Assembly: GCF_022430525.1 (NCBI RefSeq)
Contig: NZ_CP092519.1
Location: 1,676,454 to 1,740,453 of the forward strand
From: Cetobacterium somerae
GTDB taxonomy: Bacteria > Fusobacteriota > Fusobacteriia > Fusobacteriales > Fusobacteriaceae
DNA: 64,000 nucleotides
Direction: 5' to 3'
Part shown: piece by piece, positions 37,541 through 46,298 of the stretch
Numbering within the stretch: the stretch's first letter is position 1
Layout of the letters: each line of letters opens with the position of its first letter
Notes under the pieces: generated by a model
Seen by the model: only the letters and a program-made list of their open reading frames with translations
The model's database searches: none
Told to the model about the DNA's origin: nothing
Translations under genes and position numbers: made by a program

Positions 37541-38551
37541 CTAATCTATTAAAATATTTATCTTATTGCTTAAACTGTTATTTTCTAACATATTACTAAT
37601 ATTTAATTTTTTTGCAATTTTTAATGCTGTATAATAATCTTCACCATTATACTCTATTACAGATTTATCTAACTTTTTAGAATCTTCTTTTAATATAACA
37701 TTCTTATATCCAGAACTTTCTAACTCTTTTAAAGCTGATTTAGCTTCTGCACTAGTACCTTTAATTTCAATTTTAAAATCAATATCCTTTTCTTTTCCAA
37801 GTATTAGAACAACACTTGCTAACGTTGGTATATCACTATCTTCTTTTATTTTAAAGTATTTTTCATTGACATTAGCCAATATATTTTCAACATTTTCTTT
37901 ACTAATTTCATTAATTTTAATCAAGCTATAGTTTGTATTTTTTTCATAGTTAGCTGCCGTATAAGTTAAAGCTAATTTATTCTTTAAATTCTCTCCGGTT
38001 TTTCTAGCATAACCTCCAACTCCATTTGCATTTAATATATCCACAACTAAATTTGTTGAACCTTTTAGTTCTCCACCATATAAATCAGCAAATAAAGATT
38101 GTGTTCCTGAAGTTAAAATATATTTTTTATCATCTATCACCATTTCAGGTATATTTCTTGCATTTTTTACATTTAAAGCTATCTCACTATATTTTATAAC
38201 CTTATAATTTTGAACTTTTTCAGGTAAAAAATTATTTATTGAGTCTATAACCATTTTATAGTTTTTAGAATCCACTAATTTTTTTATTGTTGTTTCCTTA
38301 TCTACTTGAACATCAAAGGGTATTTTCACTGCTAGCTTATCTTCGTATACTACAATAATATTATTTTTACCTATTATTGCATATCTTTCCCAATTCTCTA
38401 AATTTTTATTAGTCTTATTTAAATTATATGTTAAAAATACACCTAATATACCTATAACTATTATCGCTAATAGTAAGCCTCCTAGAGCTTTTCCTGCTTT
38501 TCTTGTTGTCTTCTTTTGTCTACTAAACCCTTTTTCCCTTCTCATTTCCAA
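37541..38551 (-). CDS. Single-pass membrane protein with LytR_C domain
   Basis: 336 residues. A basic N-terminus, one membrane helix (LGGLLLAIIVIGILGVFLTYNL), and extracytoplasmic domains; the LytR_C-type domain starts at STNLVVDILNANGVGGYARKTGENL (about 165-255). The catalytic LytR-CpsA-Psr domain is absent, so this is not a wall-polymer ligase; an envelope-assembly role is likely from its place next to the MreD-like and PBP2 genes. Start: TTG 38551 is 7 bases from AAGGAG; ATG 38545 is the alternative. It overlaps mtaB by up to 29 bases. Confidence 0.75.
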   Translation of the reverse strand: MEMRREKGFSRQKKTTRKAGKALGGLLLAIIVIGILGVFLTYNLNKTNKNLENWERYAIIGKNNIIVVYEDKLAVKIPFDVQVDKETTIKKLVDSKNYKMVIDSINNFLPEKVQNYKVIKYSEIALNVKNARNIPEMVIDDKKYILTSGTQSLFADLYGGELKGSTNLVVDILNANGVGGYARKTGENLKNKLALTYTAANYEKNTNYSLIKINEISKENVENILANVNEKYFKIKEDSDIPTLASVVLILGKEKDIDFKIEIKGTSAEAKSALKELESSGYKNVILKEDSKKLDKSVIEYNGEDYYTALKIAKKLNISNMLENNSLSNKINILID

Positions 38552-39845
38552 TTAGTAACTCCTTTTCTAAATTTGAAATTTCTACTTTTACTAATTCATT
38601 AACGCCAGCTGTTGCTTCTGAAGTTTTTACTCTTAAATAGTTTTGACTATATCCATATGAACATCCATCTTCTTTTATCTCTTCAACTAAAACTTCTAAA
38701 TCTTTTCCTATATATTTTTCTCTTCTCTCTTTTCCCATCTCTTTTCTTAAAGTTTCTAAAACTTCTGCTCTTTTCTTTTTTACATTTCCATCAATTTTAT
38801 CTGTAAATGTATTTGCTAAAGTTTTTTCTCTATCTGAGTATTGGAAAACATGTAAATCTGAAAATCCTATATTCTTTATTACTTTATACGTGTTATTAAA
38901 CATCTCATCTGTTTCTCCTGGGAATCCCACGATAACATCTGCTGTATATTCCATATTTTCAACATTTTCTCTAAGCTTTAATAATCTTTCTTGAATAAGT
39001 TCTGCACCATAATTTCTTCTCATTCTTTCTAAAACTGTGTTATCACAAGATTGTAATGATATATGTAAATGCGGCATTAATTTATCACTATTTTCTCTCA
39101 TAATCTCTATAAACCTATCAGATATCTTATCTGGATACATAGAACCTATTCTAACTCTTTCAACACCTTCTAACTTAACTACTGTTTCTAAAAGCGTTTC
39201 TAAATTAACATCAGAATCTAAATCTTCACCATAAGCACCTAAGTTTATTCCGATGATAATAAACTCTTTAAATCCCTCTTTTGTCAATACCTCTATCTCT
39301 TTGCAGATACTTTCTAAAGAACGAGATCTACTTTTCCCTCTACCAAATGGTATCTTACAATATGAACAAAAATTATTACATCCATCTTGTATTTTTATAT
39401 ATGCTCTTGACATCTCTCTTAAAGTAGCAAACTCATATTCTTCATAAGCTCTCTCTTCAAAAATATTTTCTGTTAATACCTTTGATTTTTTATTTTCAAT
39501 GTCTTGAATGAAATCTACTAAACCACTTTTATTACTATTTCCAACAACAAAATCAATCTCTTCAATTTCTAATAATTCCTTTGAGTTTGTTTGAGCATAA
39601 CAACCTGTAACAATAACAATTGATTCAGGATTCATTTTCTTAGCTCTTCTTAATACATTTCTTGTTTTTTTATCAGCTATACTTGTTACCGTACATGAAT
39701 TAACAATATAAATATCCGATTTATTTTCAAAATTTTCTTCTTCGTATCCTATTTTAATTAATTGATTCTTTATACTTTCACTTTCATATTGATTAACTTT
39801 ACATCCTAGTGTATAGAAAGCTACTTTTTTATTATCAAAATTCAT
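38523..39845 (-). CDS. mtaB: tRNA (N6-threonylcarbamoyladenosine37-C2)-methylthiotransferase MtaB
   Basis: 440 residues. UPF0004 N-terminus with its own cluster cysteines (YTLGCKVNQYES, SCTVT, TGCYAQ), radical-SAM CxxxCxxC in DGCNNFCSYCKIP, and a C-terminal TRAM domain. The TLGCKVNQYES start distinguishes MtaB from MiaB and RimO. It turns t6A37 into ms2t6A37 in tRNA. Overlaps rsmE by 11 bases. Confidence 0.95.
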   Translation of the reverse strand: MNFDNKKVAFYTLGCKVNQYESESIKNQLIKIGYEEENFENKSDIYIVNSCTVTSIADKKTRNVLRRAKKMNPESIVIVTGCYAQTNSKELLEIEEIDFVVGNSNKSGLVDFIQDIENKKSKVLTENIFEERAYEEYEFATLREMSRAYIKIQDGCNNFCSYCKIPFGRGKSRSRSLESICKEIEVLTKEGFKEFIIIGINLGAYGEDLDSDVNLETLLETVVKLEGVERVRIGSMYPDKISDRFIEIMRENSDKLMPHLHISLQSCDNTVLERMRRNYGAELIQERLLKLRENVENMEYTADVIVGFPGETDEMFNNTYKVIKNIGFSDLHVFQYSDREKTLANTFTDKIDGNVKKKRAEVLETLRKEMGKERREKYIGKDLEVLVEEIKEDGCSYGYSQNYLRVKTSEATAGVNELVKVEISNLEKELLIGNEKGKRV

Positions 39846-40545
39846 TTACTAATATTCCTCCTACTATAATTGAGGCAGTTTCAGCTCTTAATATTCTCTT
39901 CCCCAAAGATACAGGCATAACACCTTTCTCAGTTAAGAACTCAATCTCCTCCTTATCAAATCCCCCCTCTGGACCAATTATATACAAAACTTTCTTAGGT
40001 TTATTTTCAAATCTATTTAAAGTGTTTCTCAGCGAATTTTTATCCTCACACTCATATGGAACAAACATTAAATCATACTCTTCATAATTTAATTCTGTTA
40101 ACTTTTTTGGTTCTCCAATTTCCACTAGCTTAACTGCTTGACACTGTTTTGTAGCCTCTTTTACTATCAAATCCCATTTATCTTTTTTCTCAGTAATTTT
40201 AGCCACACCTCTTTTTGTTAATAGTGGTGTTATTTTACTTATTCCAATCTCTGTTAATTTTTGAATTGTTAAATCCATTTTATCATTTTTTAAAATTCCT
40301 ATAGCTGCTTCTATATAAACTTCAGAAGAAAATCTATCTCCATTTCTTTCTAAAATTTTAGCTTCAATTATTTTTTTCTCTATACTTAAAACTTCACATA
40401 TATACTCATATTCGCCATCTACAGCTCTTATTATTTCTCCAACTTTTATTCTAAAAGCATTTTTTAAATGATTTATATCATTTTTATCAACTATTTCTAT
40501 TATTTCATTTGCTATATTGTCTTTAGATATTATAACACTTATCAC
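39835..40545 (-). CDS. rsmE: 16S rRNA (uracil1498-N3)-methyltransferase
   Basis: 236 residues. SPOUT-class knot: IIGPEGGFDKEEIEFL and LGKRILRAETASIIV are diagnostic, and the N-terminal PUA-like region includes HLKNAFRIKVGEIIRAVDG. Start codon is GTG at 40545 with AGGAG 6 bases upstream. Between an Rrf2 regulator and mtaB. Confidence 0.95.
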   Translation of the reverse strand: MISVIISKDNIANEIIEIVDKNDINHLKNAFRIKVGEIIRAVDGEYEYICEVLSIEKKIIEAKILERNGDRFSSEVYIEAAIGILKNDKMDLTIQKLTEIGISKITPLLTKRGVAKITEKKDKWDLIVKEATKQCQAVKLVEIGEPKKLTELNYEEYDLMFVPYECEDKNSLRNTLNRFENKPKKVLYIIGPEGGFDKEEIEFLTEKGVMPVSLGKRILRAETASIIVGGILVNEF

Positions 40546-40554
40546 TATAAACTC

Positions 40555-40980
40555 CTATATCATATCCTTATTTTTTATCAATTCTGCTAAAGTTGTATCC
40601 TCTAAAATTTTGGTCATAGCTATATCTAACTTACTCCAAATACAAGTTGTTGAGCACTCATCGTCTACACAAGAACAATTTTTACTTTTATTATTCTCAT
40701 TACAATCAATAACTTTAACTTCATCATCTAATATTTTATACAATTCATGTAATGTTATATCCTCTGGCTCCATTGAAAGTTTATATCCTCCATTTGGTCC
40801 TCTCTTACCTTGAATTATATTTTCATTTTTTAATTTAAATAAAATTTGTTCTAAATATTGAACTGAAATATCTTCTGATTCTGATATCTCTTTTATTCGA
40901 GCTAAATTCCCTTTTTGAGAAGCTTCAGCTATATATACTAACGCTTTTACACCATATCTAACTTTTGTACTTATTTTCAT
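40555..40980 (-). CDS. Rrf2 family transcriptional regulator
   Basis: 141 residues. Winged helix MKISTKVRYGVKALVYIAE, then IKEISESEDISVQYLEQILFKLKN and GPNGGYKLS, all typical. A cysteine cluster (CNENNKSKNCSCVDDEC, then CIWSKL) could hold an Fe-S cluster as in IscR, so it may sense iron-sulfur or redox status. No isc/suf genes are adjacent. Immediately follows ruvB (4 bases). Confidence 0.9.
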   Translation of the reverse strand: MKISTKVRYGVKALVYIAEASQKGNLARIKEISESEDISVQYLEQILFKLKNENIIQGKRGPNGGYKLSMEPEDITLHELYKILDDEVKVIDCNENNKSKNCSCVDDECSTTCIWSKLDIAMTKILEDTTLAELIKNKDMI

Positions 40981-40984
40981 CCTC

Positions 40985-41974
40985 TTACTCCTTTATCTCA
41001 AAATGATTATAAGCCTTTTCTGTAACCATTCTACCACGACTAGTTCTTTTAATATAACCAATTTTAACTAAATAGGGTTCATACACTTCTTCAATTGTTC
41101 TTCTGTCTTCTCCCAACATTAAGGCTAACGTTTCAACGCCTACCGGACCACCACCATAATTTTCTATTATAGCTTTTATAATATCTCTGTCTAATTCGTC
41201 TAATCCTTGCTTATCTACCCCTAAAATGCTCAGCGCCTTTATTGCACTATTTAAATCAACAACTCCATTTCCTTTAATTTCACAATAATCTCTAACTCTT
41301 TTTAATAATCTATTTGCAATTCTAGGAGTTCCTCTACTTCTTAGTGCAATCTCTTTTGCTCCGTCCTCTTCAACCTTAACCCCTAAAATAGCTCCACCTC
41401 TTTTTACTATTCCTTCAAGTTCATCTTCTTTATAATAATCCATTCTATGAACCACACCAAATCTGTCTCTAAGAGGTGAACTTAAAAGTCCAGCTCTTGT
41501 TGTAGCTCCAATCAATGTAAATGGCGGTAACTCTATTCTTATTGATCTTGCTGAAGGTCCCTTTCCAATAATAATATCTAACTCTCCATCTTCCATAGCT
41601 GGATATAAAATCTCCTCTACCGACGTATTCAATCTATGAATTTCATCAATAAATAATATATCATTCTCTTCTAATGATGTTAAAATAGCTGCTAAATCTC
41701 CAGCTTTATCTAATATTGGGCCTGAAGTTATTTTTAAGTTAACTCCCATCTCTGTAGCTATTACTCCTGCTAAAGTTGTTTTTCCTAATCCCGGTGGTCC
41801 ATATAAAAGAATATGGTCTATACATCCACCTCTTTTTTTTGCAGCTTCTATAAAAATACTCATTTTTTCTTTTAGTGATTCTTGACCGATATATTCAGCT
41901 AATCTTTTTGGTCTAAGATTTTTTTGAACTTCTCCTTCAAATTCCAACTCTTCATTAGAAACTATCCTATCCAT
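40985..41974 (-). CDS. ruvB: Holliday junction DNA helicase RuvB
   Basis: 329 residues. AAA+ motor: [12 protein letters not shown], Walker [10 protein letters not shown], Walker [10 protein letters not shown], sensor [18 protein letters not shown], and the C-terminal winged helix [18 protein letters not shown]. Drives branch migration with RuvA, which is not in this window. Second gene of the long operon. Confidence 0.98.
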   Translation of the reverse strand: MDRIVSNEELEFEGEVQKNLRPKRLAEYIGQESLKEKMSIFIEAAKKRGGCIDHILLYGPPGLGKTTLAGVIATEMGVNLKITSGPILDKAGDLAAILTSLEENDILFIDEIHRLNTSVEEILYPAMEDGELDIIIGKGPSARSIRIELPPFTLIGATTRAGLLSSPLRDRFGVVHRMDYYKEDELEGIVKRGGAILGVKVEEDGAKEIALRSRGTPRIANRLLKRVRDYCEIKGNGVVDLNSAIKALSILGVDKQGLDELDRDIIKAIIENYGGGPVGVETLALMLGEDRRTIEEVYEPYLVKIGYIKRTSRGRMVTEKAYNHFEIKE

Positions 41975-41983
41975 TTTTTCTCC

Positions 41984-42586
41984 TTAAATAAAAACTGTTA
42001 TTACAAATTGTACAACTCCAATAAGTCCACCTAAAATAGCTCCAATTATTTCTATATGTTTCAATTCTTTCTTTGCTAAAGAAAAAGTTATTCTCTCTAG
42101 CTCTTCCAAAGAAAATCCATCTACTTTTTCAACTATAATCTCTTTAAAATCAACATTTTTTTCTAAAGTTTCAAATAACATTCCAATTATTTGATCTTTA
42201 TTTTCCATTATCGATCCTTTTATAGCATCTTTTATTTTATTTAAAGCTGATTCATTTAAAAACATAGCTATCATTGGAAATCTCGTTGTTATCTCTGATG
42301 CTAACTTTTTTTCTAATATACTATCAATTACTCTTTCCATTTCAACGTCTAAATTTGCATTTTCTAATTTTTTTGTTATATCATCTAATGATATTAGTTC
42401 ATTTTGAATTGTATCTGCTAAAGTTATTCCTATTTCATGTCTTCTTTTAGGAATTAAACCTTGGATTTTAAAAAACCCTAAATTTATCTCTTTATATGGT
42501 CTAAATAACATCTTTATTGCAATATAGTTTGTAACCCATCCAATCATTGATCCAATAACAATTAAAAGTAACGCTTTTACTAACAT
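41984..42586 (-). CDS. DUF445 family membrane protein
   Basis: 200 residues. Hydrophobic ends (VKALLLIVIGSMIGWVTNYIAIKMLF and GAILGGLIGVVQFVITVFI) flank a helical middle; WVTNYIAIKMLFRPYK and GLIPKRRHEIG are the family hallmarks. DUF445 proteins (YheB/YjiN-like) have no settled function. First gene after the promoter at 42632-42660, so it heads the long minus-strand run. Confidence 0.85.
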   Translation of the reverse strand: MLVKALLLIVIGSMIGWVTNYIAIKMLFRPYKEINLGFFKIQGLIPKRRHEIGITLADTIQNELISLDDITKKLENANLDVEMERVIDSILEKKLASEITTRFPMIAMFLNESALNKIKDAIKGSIMENKDQIIGMLFETLEKNVDFKEIIVEKVDGFSLEELERITFSLAKKELKHIEIIGAILGGLIGVVQFVITVFI

Positions 42587-42631
42587 CTTCTCACCTTTTC
42601 AATTCCTTATCAGTTTTATAAATTATTATTT

Positions 42632-42660
42632 ATTATACCATTTTATACCTATATATCCAA
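42632..42660 (-). promoter_or_regulatory. Promoter heading the long minus-strand operon
   Basis: On the minus strand TTGGAT (42660-42655), 17 bases, TATAAT (42637-42632). About 45 bases before the DUF445 ATG. Confidence 0.75.
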
Positions 42661-42712
42661 TACATTTTTTGGGCTTTTACTTCTAAAAAAATCACTAACC
42701 TTGATTTTTTTC

Positions 42713-42740
42713 TTGTATTATTTTTTATTTGTGTTATAAT
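42713..42740 (+). promoter_or_regulatory. Promoter of the tyrosine-leader/symporter unit
   Basis: A perfect -10 TATAAT at 42735-42740 with a weak -35 TTGTAT at 42713-42718 (spacing 16). It is divergent from the promoter at 42632-42660. Confidence 0.7.
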
Positions 42741-42768
42741 ACTTCAAATAATTATGAGGAGGAAAGTA

Positions 42769-42825
42769 ATGAAACAAAAAATAGTTTTTAATACAAATGC
42801 ATATTACTACTATTATTTAACCTAG
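42769..42825 (+). CDS. Tyrosine-rich leader peptide, MKQKIVFNTNAYYYYYLT
   Basis: An 18-codon ORF with a near-perfect ribosome binding site (GAGGAGGAAA at 42757-42766) and an ATG, ending in TAG. Codons 12-16 are TAT TAC TAC TAT TAT (42802-42816): five consecutive tyrosines. It lies about 25 bases downstream of the -10 and is followed by alternative hairpins and a terminator before a transporter gene. The peptide itself is unlikely to have a function; a run of one amino acid at this place is the signature of a ribosome-stalling attenuator that measures charged tRNA, here tRNA-Tyr. Mixed TAT/TAC use argues against simple repeat slippage. Confidence 0.85.
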   Translation: MKQKIVFNTNAYYYYYLT

Positions 42826-42949
42826 GATTGGTATTTTTGTTTCATGAAAAAATACGAATCCATTTTGCGTTACTTTAATAGTAGTGAGTGGATTTGTTAC
42901 ATAGAACTGGTAAATTACAGCCTGTGGATAAAATCCACAGGCTTTTTTG
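42802..42949 (+). promoter_or_regulatory. Tyrosine attenuator: mutually exclusive leader hairpins
   Basis: Elements seen: hairpin B, GGATT-G-GTATTTTT (42825-42838) with AAAAATAC-G-AATCC (42848-42861), 13 pairs with one G-G mismatch; hairpin C, AATCCA (42857-42862) with TGGATT (42889-42894) and inside it CGTTACT/AGTAGTG; the Tyr-codon segment ACTACTATTA (42806-42815), perfectly complementary over 10 bases to TAATAGTAGT (42876-42885); GTGGATTT (42888-42895), complementary over 8 bases to AAATCCAC (42931-42938) in the terminator's 3' arm. B and C share AATCC, so only one forms. Stalling at the Tyr codons would favour B, free GTGGATTT and disturb the terminator; ribosome release at the stop codon would mask B's 5' arm, let C form and permit termination. 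The model is inference. Confidence 0.7.
42919..42949 (+). terminator. Terminator at the end of the tyrosine leader
   Basis: AGCCTGTGGAT (42919-42929) and ATCCACAGGCT (42933-42943) give an 11-bp perfect stem with an AAA loop, followed by TTTTT, G and TTTTTTT. It lies 33 bases before the symporter ATG and after no full-length gene, so it is an attenuator terminator. Confidence 0.92.
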
Positions 42950-42981
42950 TTTTTTTAAAAAATTTTTAGGAGGAGTTTATT

Positions 42982-44322
42982 ATGTTTATTTTAGAAAGTA
43001 TCGTTAATTTTTTAAATTCAATTCTTTGGGGAAAAAATATACTAGTTGTTTTACTTATTTTTTCAGGTGTTTTCTTTACAGTAAAAACCAATTTTGTTCA
43101 ACTTCGTTTTTTAAAGCATATGGTCAAGCTTTTAACGGATAAATCAAATAGTGATTCTGAAAATCTTTCACCTTTTCAAGCCTTTTGTATAAGTACTGCA
43201 ACTAGAGTTGGAGCTGGTAATTTAGCGGGTGTTGTCAGTGCAATTTCTATTGGTGGTGCAGGTTCAATTTTCTGGATGTGGGTTGTTGCTTTTTTAGGTT
43301 CTGCTACAGCATTTGTAGAAACTACTTTAGCTATGATATTTAGAGAAAAAGATAAAACTGGTCATTTTTATGGTGGTCCTTGCTTTTTTTTAAAAAATGG
43401 TCTTGGTAAAAAAAGTTGGGGTATTGCTTTTGTAATAACTGGTATTATTTGTTGGGCAGGAGTTTTACAAGTTGTTTCAAACTCTGTTACCGAATCATTT
43501 AATGTAGCTTTTAATATTAGTCCAATGGTTATTTCTGCTCTTTTAACACTATTAGCAGCTATTGTAATCTTTGGAAAAACAGATAAAACAGCTAAAGTTT
43601 TAGATAAAGTAGTTCCTATTATGGCTGTAATGTACCTTGTTATTGTCTTTTTTATAATCATTAAAAACTTCGCTCTTTTACCTCAAGTTTTTTCTCAAAT
43701 ATTCTCAGAAGCTTTTGGAATTAGACAAGGAGTTGGAGGAACTATTGGAGCTATTATTATGCAAGGAGTTAAAAGAGGGTTGTTTTCTAACGAGGCTGGA
43801 ACAGGTAGTGCCCCTTGTGCTGCGGCTAGTGCTACAGTTTCTCATCCAGTTCAGCAAGGATTAATTCAAAGCTTAGGAGTTTTCGTAGATACTTTTATAA
43901 TCTGTACAGCTACAGCTTTAGTTATGCTACTTACTAAAGCCTCTGTTATAGATGGATTAAATGGTATGGAGTTATTACAAAAATCATTCAATTACCATCT
44001 GGGTTCAACTTTCGGTGAAATATTTGTAGCTATAATACTTTTTCTTTTCTGTTTCTCTACTCTTTTAGGAATCTGCTTCTACGGAAAAGTTAATGTTAAA
44101 TTTTTAACTGATAAAGAGTTTGGACAAATACTTTTTAAAATCTTTGCTCTTTCAATGATCTTTATAGGAGGAATACAACAAAATTTCTTTATGTGGAATC
44201 TTGCTGATCTTGGTTTAGCTCTTATGACTATTATTAATTTATCTGGTGTATTCCCTCTATCAAAATTTGCATTTGATTCATTAAAGGATTACCAGTCTAG
44301 ATTTAATCCTATAAAGGCATAA
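42982..44322 (+). CDS. AGCS family amino acid:cation symporter, probable tyrosine-responsive
   Basis: 446 residues, about ten membrane helices. Family signatures: SPFQAFCISTATRVGAGNLAGVV (the conserved loop), FWMWVVAFLGSATAFVETTLA, KRGLFSNEAGTGSAPCAAASA. The known AGCS members carry alanine or glycine with Na+ (AlsT, DagA). The leader peptide with five Tyr codons in front of it suggests the physiological signal, and perhaps the substrate, is tyrosine or another aromatic amino acid; nothing in the protein alone proves this. Good AGGAGG site. Single-gene unit closed by a terminator. Confidence 0.92.
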   Translation: MFILESIVNFLNSILWGKNILVVLLIFSGVFFTVKTNFVQLRFLKHMVKLLTDKSNSDSENLSPFQAFCISTATRVGAGNLAGVVSAISIGGAGSIFWMWVVAFLGSATAFVETTLAMIFREKDKTGHFYGGPCFFLKNGLGKKSWGIAFVITGIICWAGVLQVVSNSVTESFNVAFNISPMVISALLTLLAAIVIFGKTDKTAKVLDKVVPIMAVMYLVIVFFIIIKNFALLPQVFSQIFSEAFGIRQGVGGTIGAIIMQGVKRGLFSNEAGTGSAPCAAASATVSHPVQQGLIQSLGVFVDTFIICTATALVMLLTKASVIDGLNGMELLQKSFNYHLGSTFGEIFVAIILFLFCFSTLLGICFYGKVNVKFLTDKEFGQILFKIFALSMIFIGGIQQNFFMWNLADLGLALMTIINLSGVFPLSKFAFDSLKDYQSRFNPIKA

Positions 44323-44323
44323 T

Positions 44324-44362
44324 AAAAAAGGAGAAAAACATTGTTTTTCTCCTTTTTTTATT
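44324..44362 (+). terminator. Bidirectional terminator between the symporter and rny
   Basis: AAAAAGGAGAAAAA/TTTTTCTCCTTTTT stem around CATTG, with A- and T-runs on both sides, serving both converging genes. Confidence 0.88.
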
Positions 44363-45928
44363 TTATTTAGCGTACTCTACAGCTCTAGTTTCTCTTAATA
44401 TTGTTACTTTTATTTGTCCTGGATACTGCATAGTCTCTTCTATTCTCTTAGCTATGTCTCTAGCCATTTTTGTAGCTGCATCATCTGATACAATTTCTGG
44501 ATTTATTATAATTCTTATCTCTCTACCAGCTTGAATTGCATAAGAAGATTCCACTCCATCAAATGAAGTTGCTATCTCTTCTAATCCTTCTAATCTTTTT
44601 AGATATGTTGATAATGTTTCTCTTCTTGCTCCTGGTCTTGAAGCTGATATTGCATCTGATGCTTGAACTAAAATAGCCTCTACACTTTCAAATTCAACTT
44701 CGTTATGATGAGCCATAACAGCATTTATAACTGCTGGTTTTTCACCAAATTTTTTCAAGAACTCTCCTCCAATTATTGCATGAGAAGCTTCTATATCATG
44801 ATCTAAAACTTTTCCTACGTCATGTAGAAGTCCAGCTCTTTTTGCTAACTTAGTATCTGCACCTAACTCAGCTGCTAGATTTGCAGCTAATTTAGCTACC
44901 TCTATCGAGTGAGTTAAAACATTTTGACCATAACTTGTTCTATATTTCAACTTACCTAATGTTTTAATAATTTCCATATGCATTCCTGGAATTCCTAACT
45001 CTAAAAGAGCCTGTTCTCCAGCTTCGATAATATCTTTATCAATTTCTTTTCTAGATTTATTAACAACCTCTTCTATCTTACCTGGATGAATTCTTCCATC
45101 ATTTATAAGTTTTTCAATTGCTCTTCTAGCAACTTCTCTTTTTACACCATCAAAACTTGATAAAACAACAGCTTCTGGAGTATCATCTATTATTATATCT
45201 ACACCTGTTAAAGCCTCTATCGTTCTTATGTTTCTTCCTTCTCTACCTATAATTCTACCTTTCATTTCATCATTTGGTAAATTTACAACTGATACAGTAG
45301 CATCTGCAACGAATTCTGAAGAAGCCTTTCCTATTGCTGTTGATAGAATTCTTTTTGACAATCTATCTTTTTCATCTTCTAATTTATTCTCATATTCTCT
45401 TATTGCTAAAGCAGTCTCATGAACTAAATCATCTTTTAATTTAGAAATTAACATCTCTTTAGCTTCATTTCTTGTCATTTCTGAAATTCTTTCTAAAGTT
45501 TCCTCTTGAACCTTTTTTAAGTCTTCTATTTCAGTTTTCTTATTTTCTAAGTGTTGGTTAATCTCTTCTAACTCTACAGCTCTGCTTTCAACTTTTTCTA
45601 TTTTAGACTCTAAAGTTTCCTCTTTTTTAGCTAATCTTCCCTCTTTTTGTAACAACTCATTTTTCGCTATCTTTATCTCTTTTTCAGCTTCCTCTTTCAT
45701 TTGGTAAACTGTTTCTTTCGCTTTTATTTCTATCTCTTTACTTTTTGCTAAAGATTCTTTTTCTGCTCTTTCTAATATTTCTTTAGCTTTTATTTTAGCT
45801 TTTAACTTTTCATCTTCTAAGTTATTAAGCTCCTCTATCTTCTTATCTATAGTAGATTTTTTATACATAATACTAAATATTATTGCAAACCCAACTATAG
45901 CTAATCCAACTCCTAACATTAAGTTCAT
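44363..45928 (-). CDS. rny: Ribonuclease Y
   Basis: 521 residues. N-terminal membrane anchor ([18 protein letters not shown]), a long charged coiled coil (about 25-200), a KH domain ([20 protein letters not shown]) and an HD domain ([19 protein letters not shown]) with the C-terminal extension. Membrane-bound endonuclease that starts mRNA decay; it complements RNase J (33413) and RNase R (15729) also encoded here. 21 bases after the STAS gene. Confidence 0.97.
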   Translation of the reverse strand: MNLMLGVGLAIVGFAIIFSIMYKKSTIDKKIEELNNLEDEKLKAKIKAKEILERAEKESLAKSKEIEIKAKETVYQMKEEAEKEIKIAKNELLQKEGRLAKKEETLESKIEKVESRAVELEEINQHLENKKTEIEDLKKVQEETLERISEMTRNEAKEMLISKLKDDLVHETALAIREYENKLEDEKDRLSKRILSTAIGKASSEFVADATVSVVNLPNDEMKGRIIGREGRNIRTIEALTGVDIIIDDTPEAVVLSSFDGVKREVARRAIEKLINDGRIHPGKIEEVVNKSRKEIDKDIIEAGEQALLELGIPGMHMEIIKTLGKLKYRTSYGQNVLTHSIEVAKLAANLAAELGADTKLAKRAGLLHDVGKVLDHDIEASHAIIGGEFLKKFGEKPAVINAVMAHHNEVEFESVEAILVQASDAISASRPGARRETLSTYLKRLEGLEEIATSFDGVESSYAIQAGREIRIIINPEIVSDDAATKMARDIAKRIEETMQYPGQIKVTILRETRAVEYAK

Positions 45929-45949
45929 AGTCTCTCCTTTTTGTAAATA

Positions 45950-46297
45950 TTATCTAAAACTAGCTATTGCTTCCTCTTCTGTTGCATAAATATCAAATAA
46001 CTCATCTAATCCAATCATTTCAAATATAGTTTTTATATGATCATTTAATCCCACTAATTTTATATCTCCACCTAAATCTCTTACAACTCTTAACTTTCCT
46101 CTTAATATACCCATAGCTAAGCTGTTTATATGAACTAAATCACTAAAATCTATTACAAATTTATTTATATCAAGCTCTATTTGCTTTGCTATTCTCTCTT
46201 TTAATTTTGGTGCTACTAATGCATCTAATTCTCCACATACCTTTATTACTCTTACATCATCCACTGTTTTTTCAATTATTTCAAAATTTGTAGTCAT
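45950..46297 (-). CDS. STAS-domain anti-sigma factor antagonist (RsbV/SpoIIAA-like)
   Basis: About 115 residues. STAS fold: VIKVCGELDALVAPKLKERI then NKFVIDFSDLVHINSLAMGIL, with a serine at the usual phosphorylation site in HINSLAMG. The frame is open from 46327, but AAGGAGG is 9 bases before ATG 46297 (MTTNFEIIE). Next to the RsbW-like kinase it should bind or be phosphorylated by it. Unlike sigmaB operons, no sigma factor gene is adjacent. Confidence 0.9.
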   Translation of the reverse strand: MTTNFEIIEKTVDDVRVIKVCGELDALVAPKLKERIAKQIELDINKFVIDFSDLVHINSLAMGILRGKLRVVRDLGGDIKLVGLNDHIKTIFEMIGLDELFDIYATEEEAIASFR

Positions 46298-46298
46298 G

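Noticed and set aside
42760-42950. T-box riboswitch controlling the symporter
   Set aside because: The leader is short, I see no T-box consensus (AGGGUGGNACCGCG-like) sequence, and a well-placed leader ORF with five Tyr codons explains it better.
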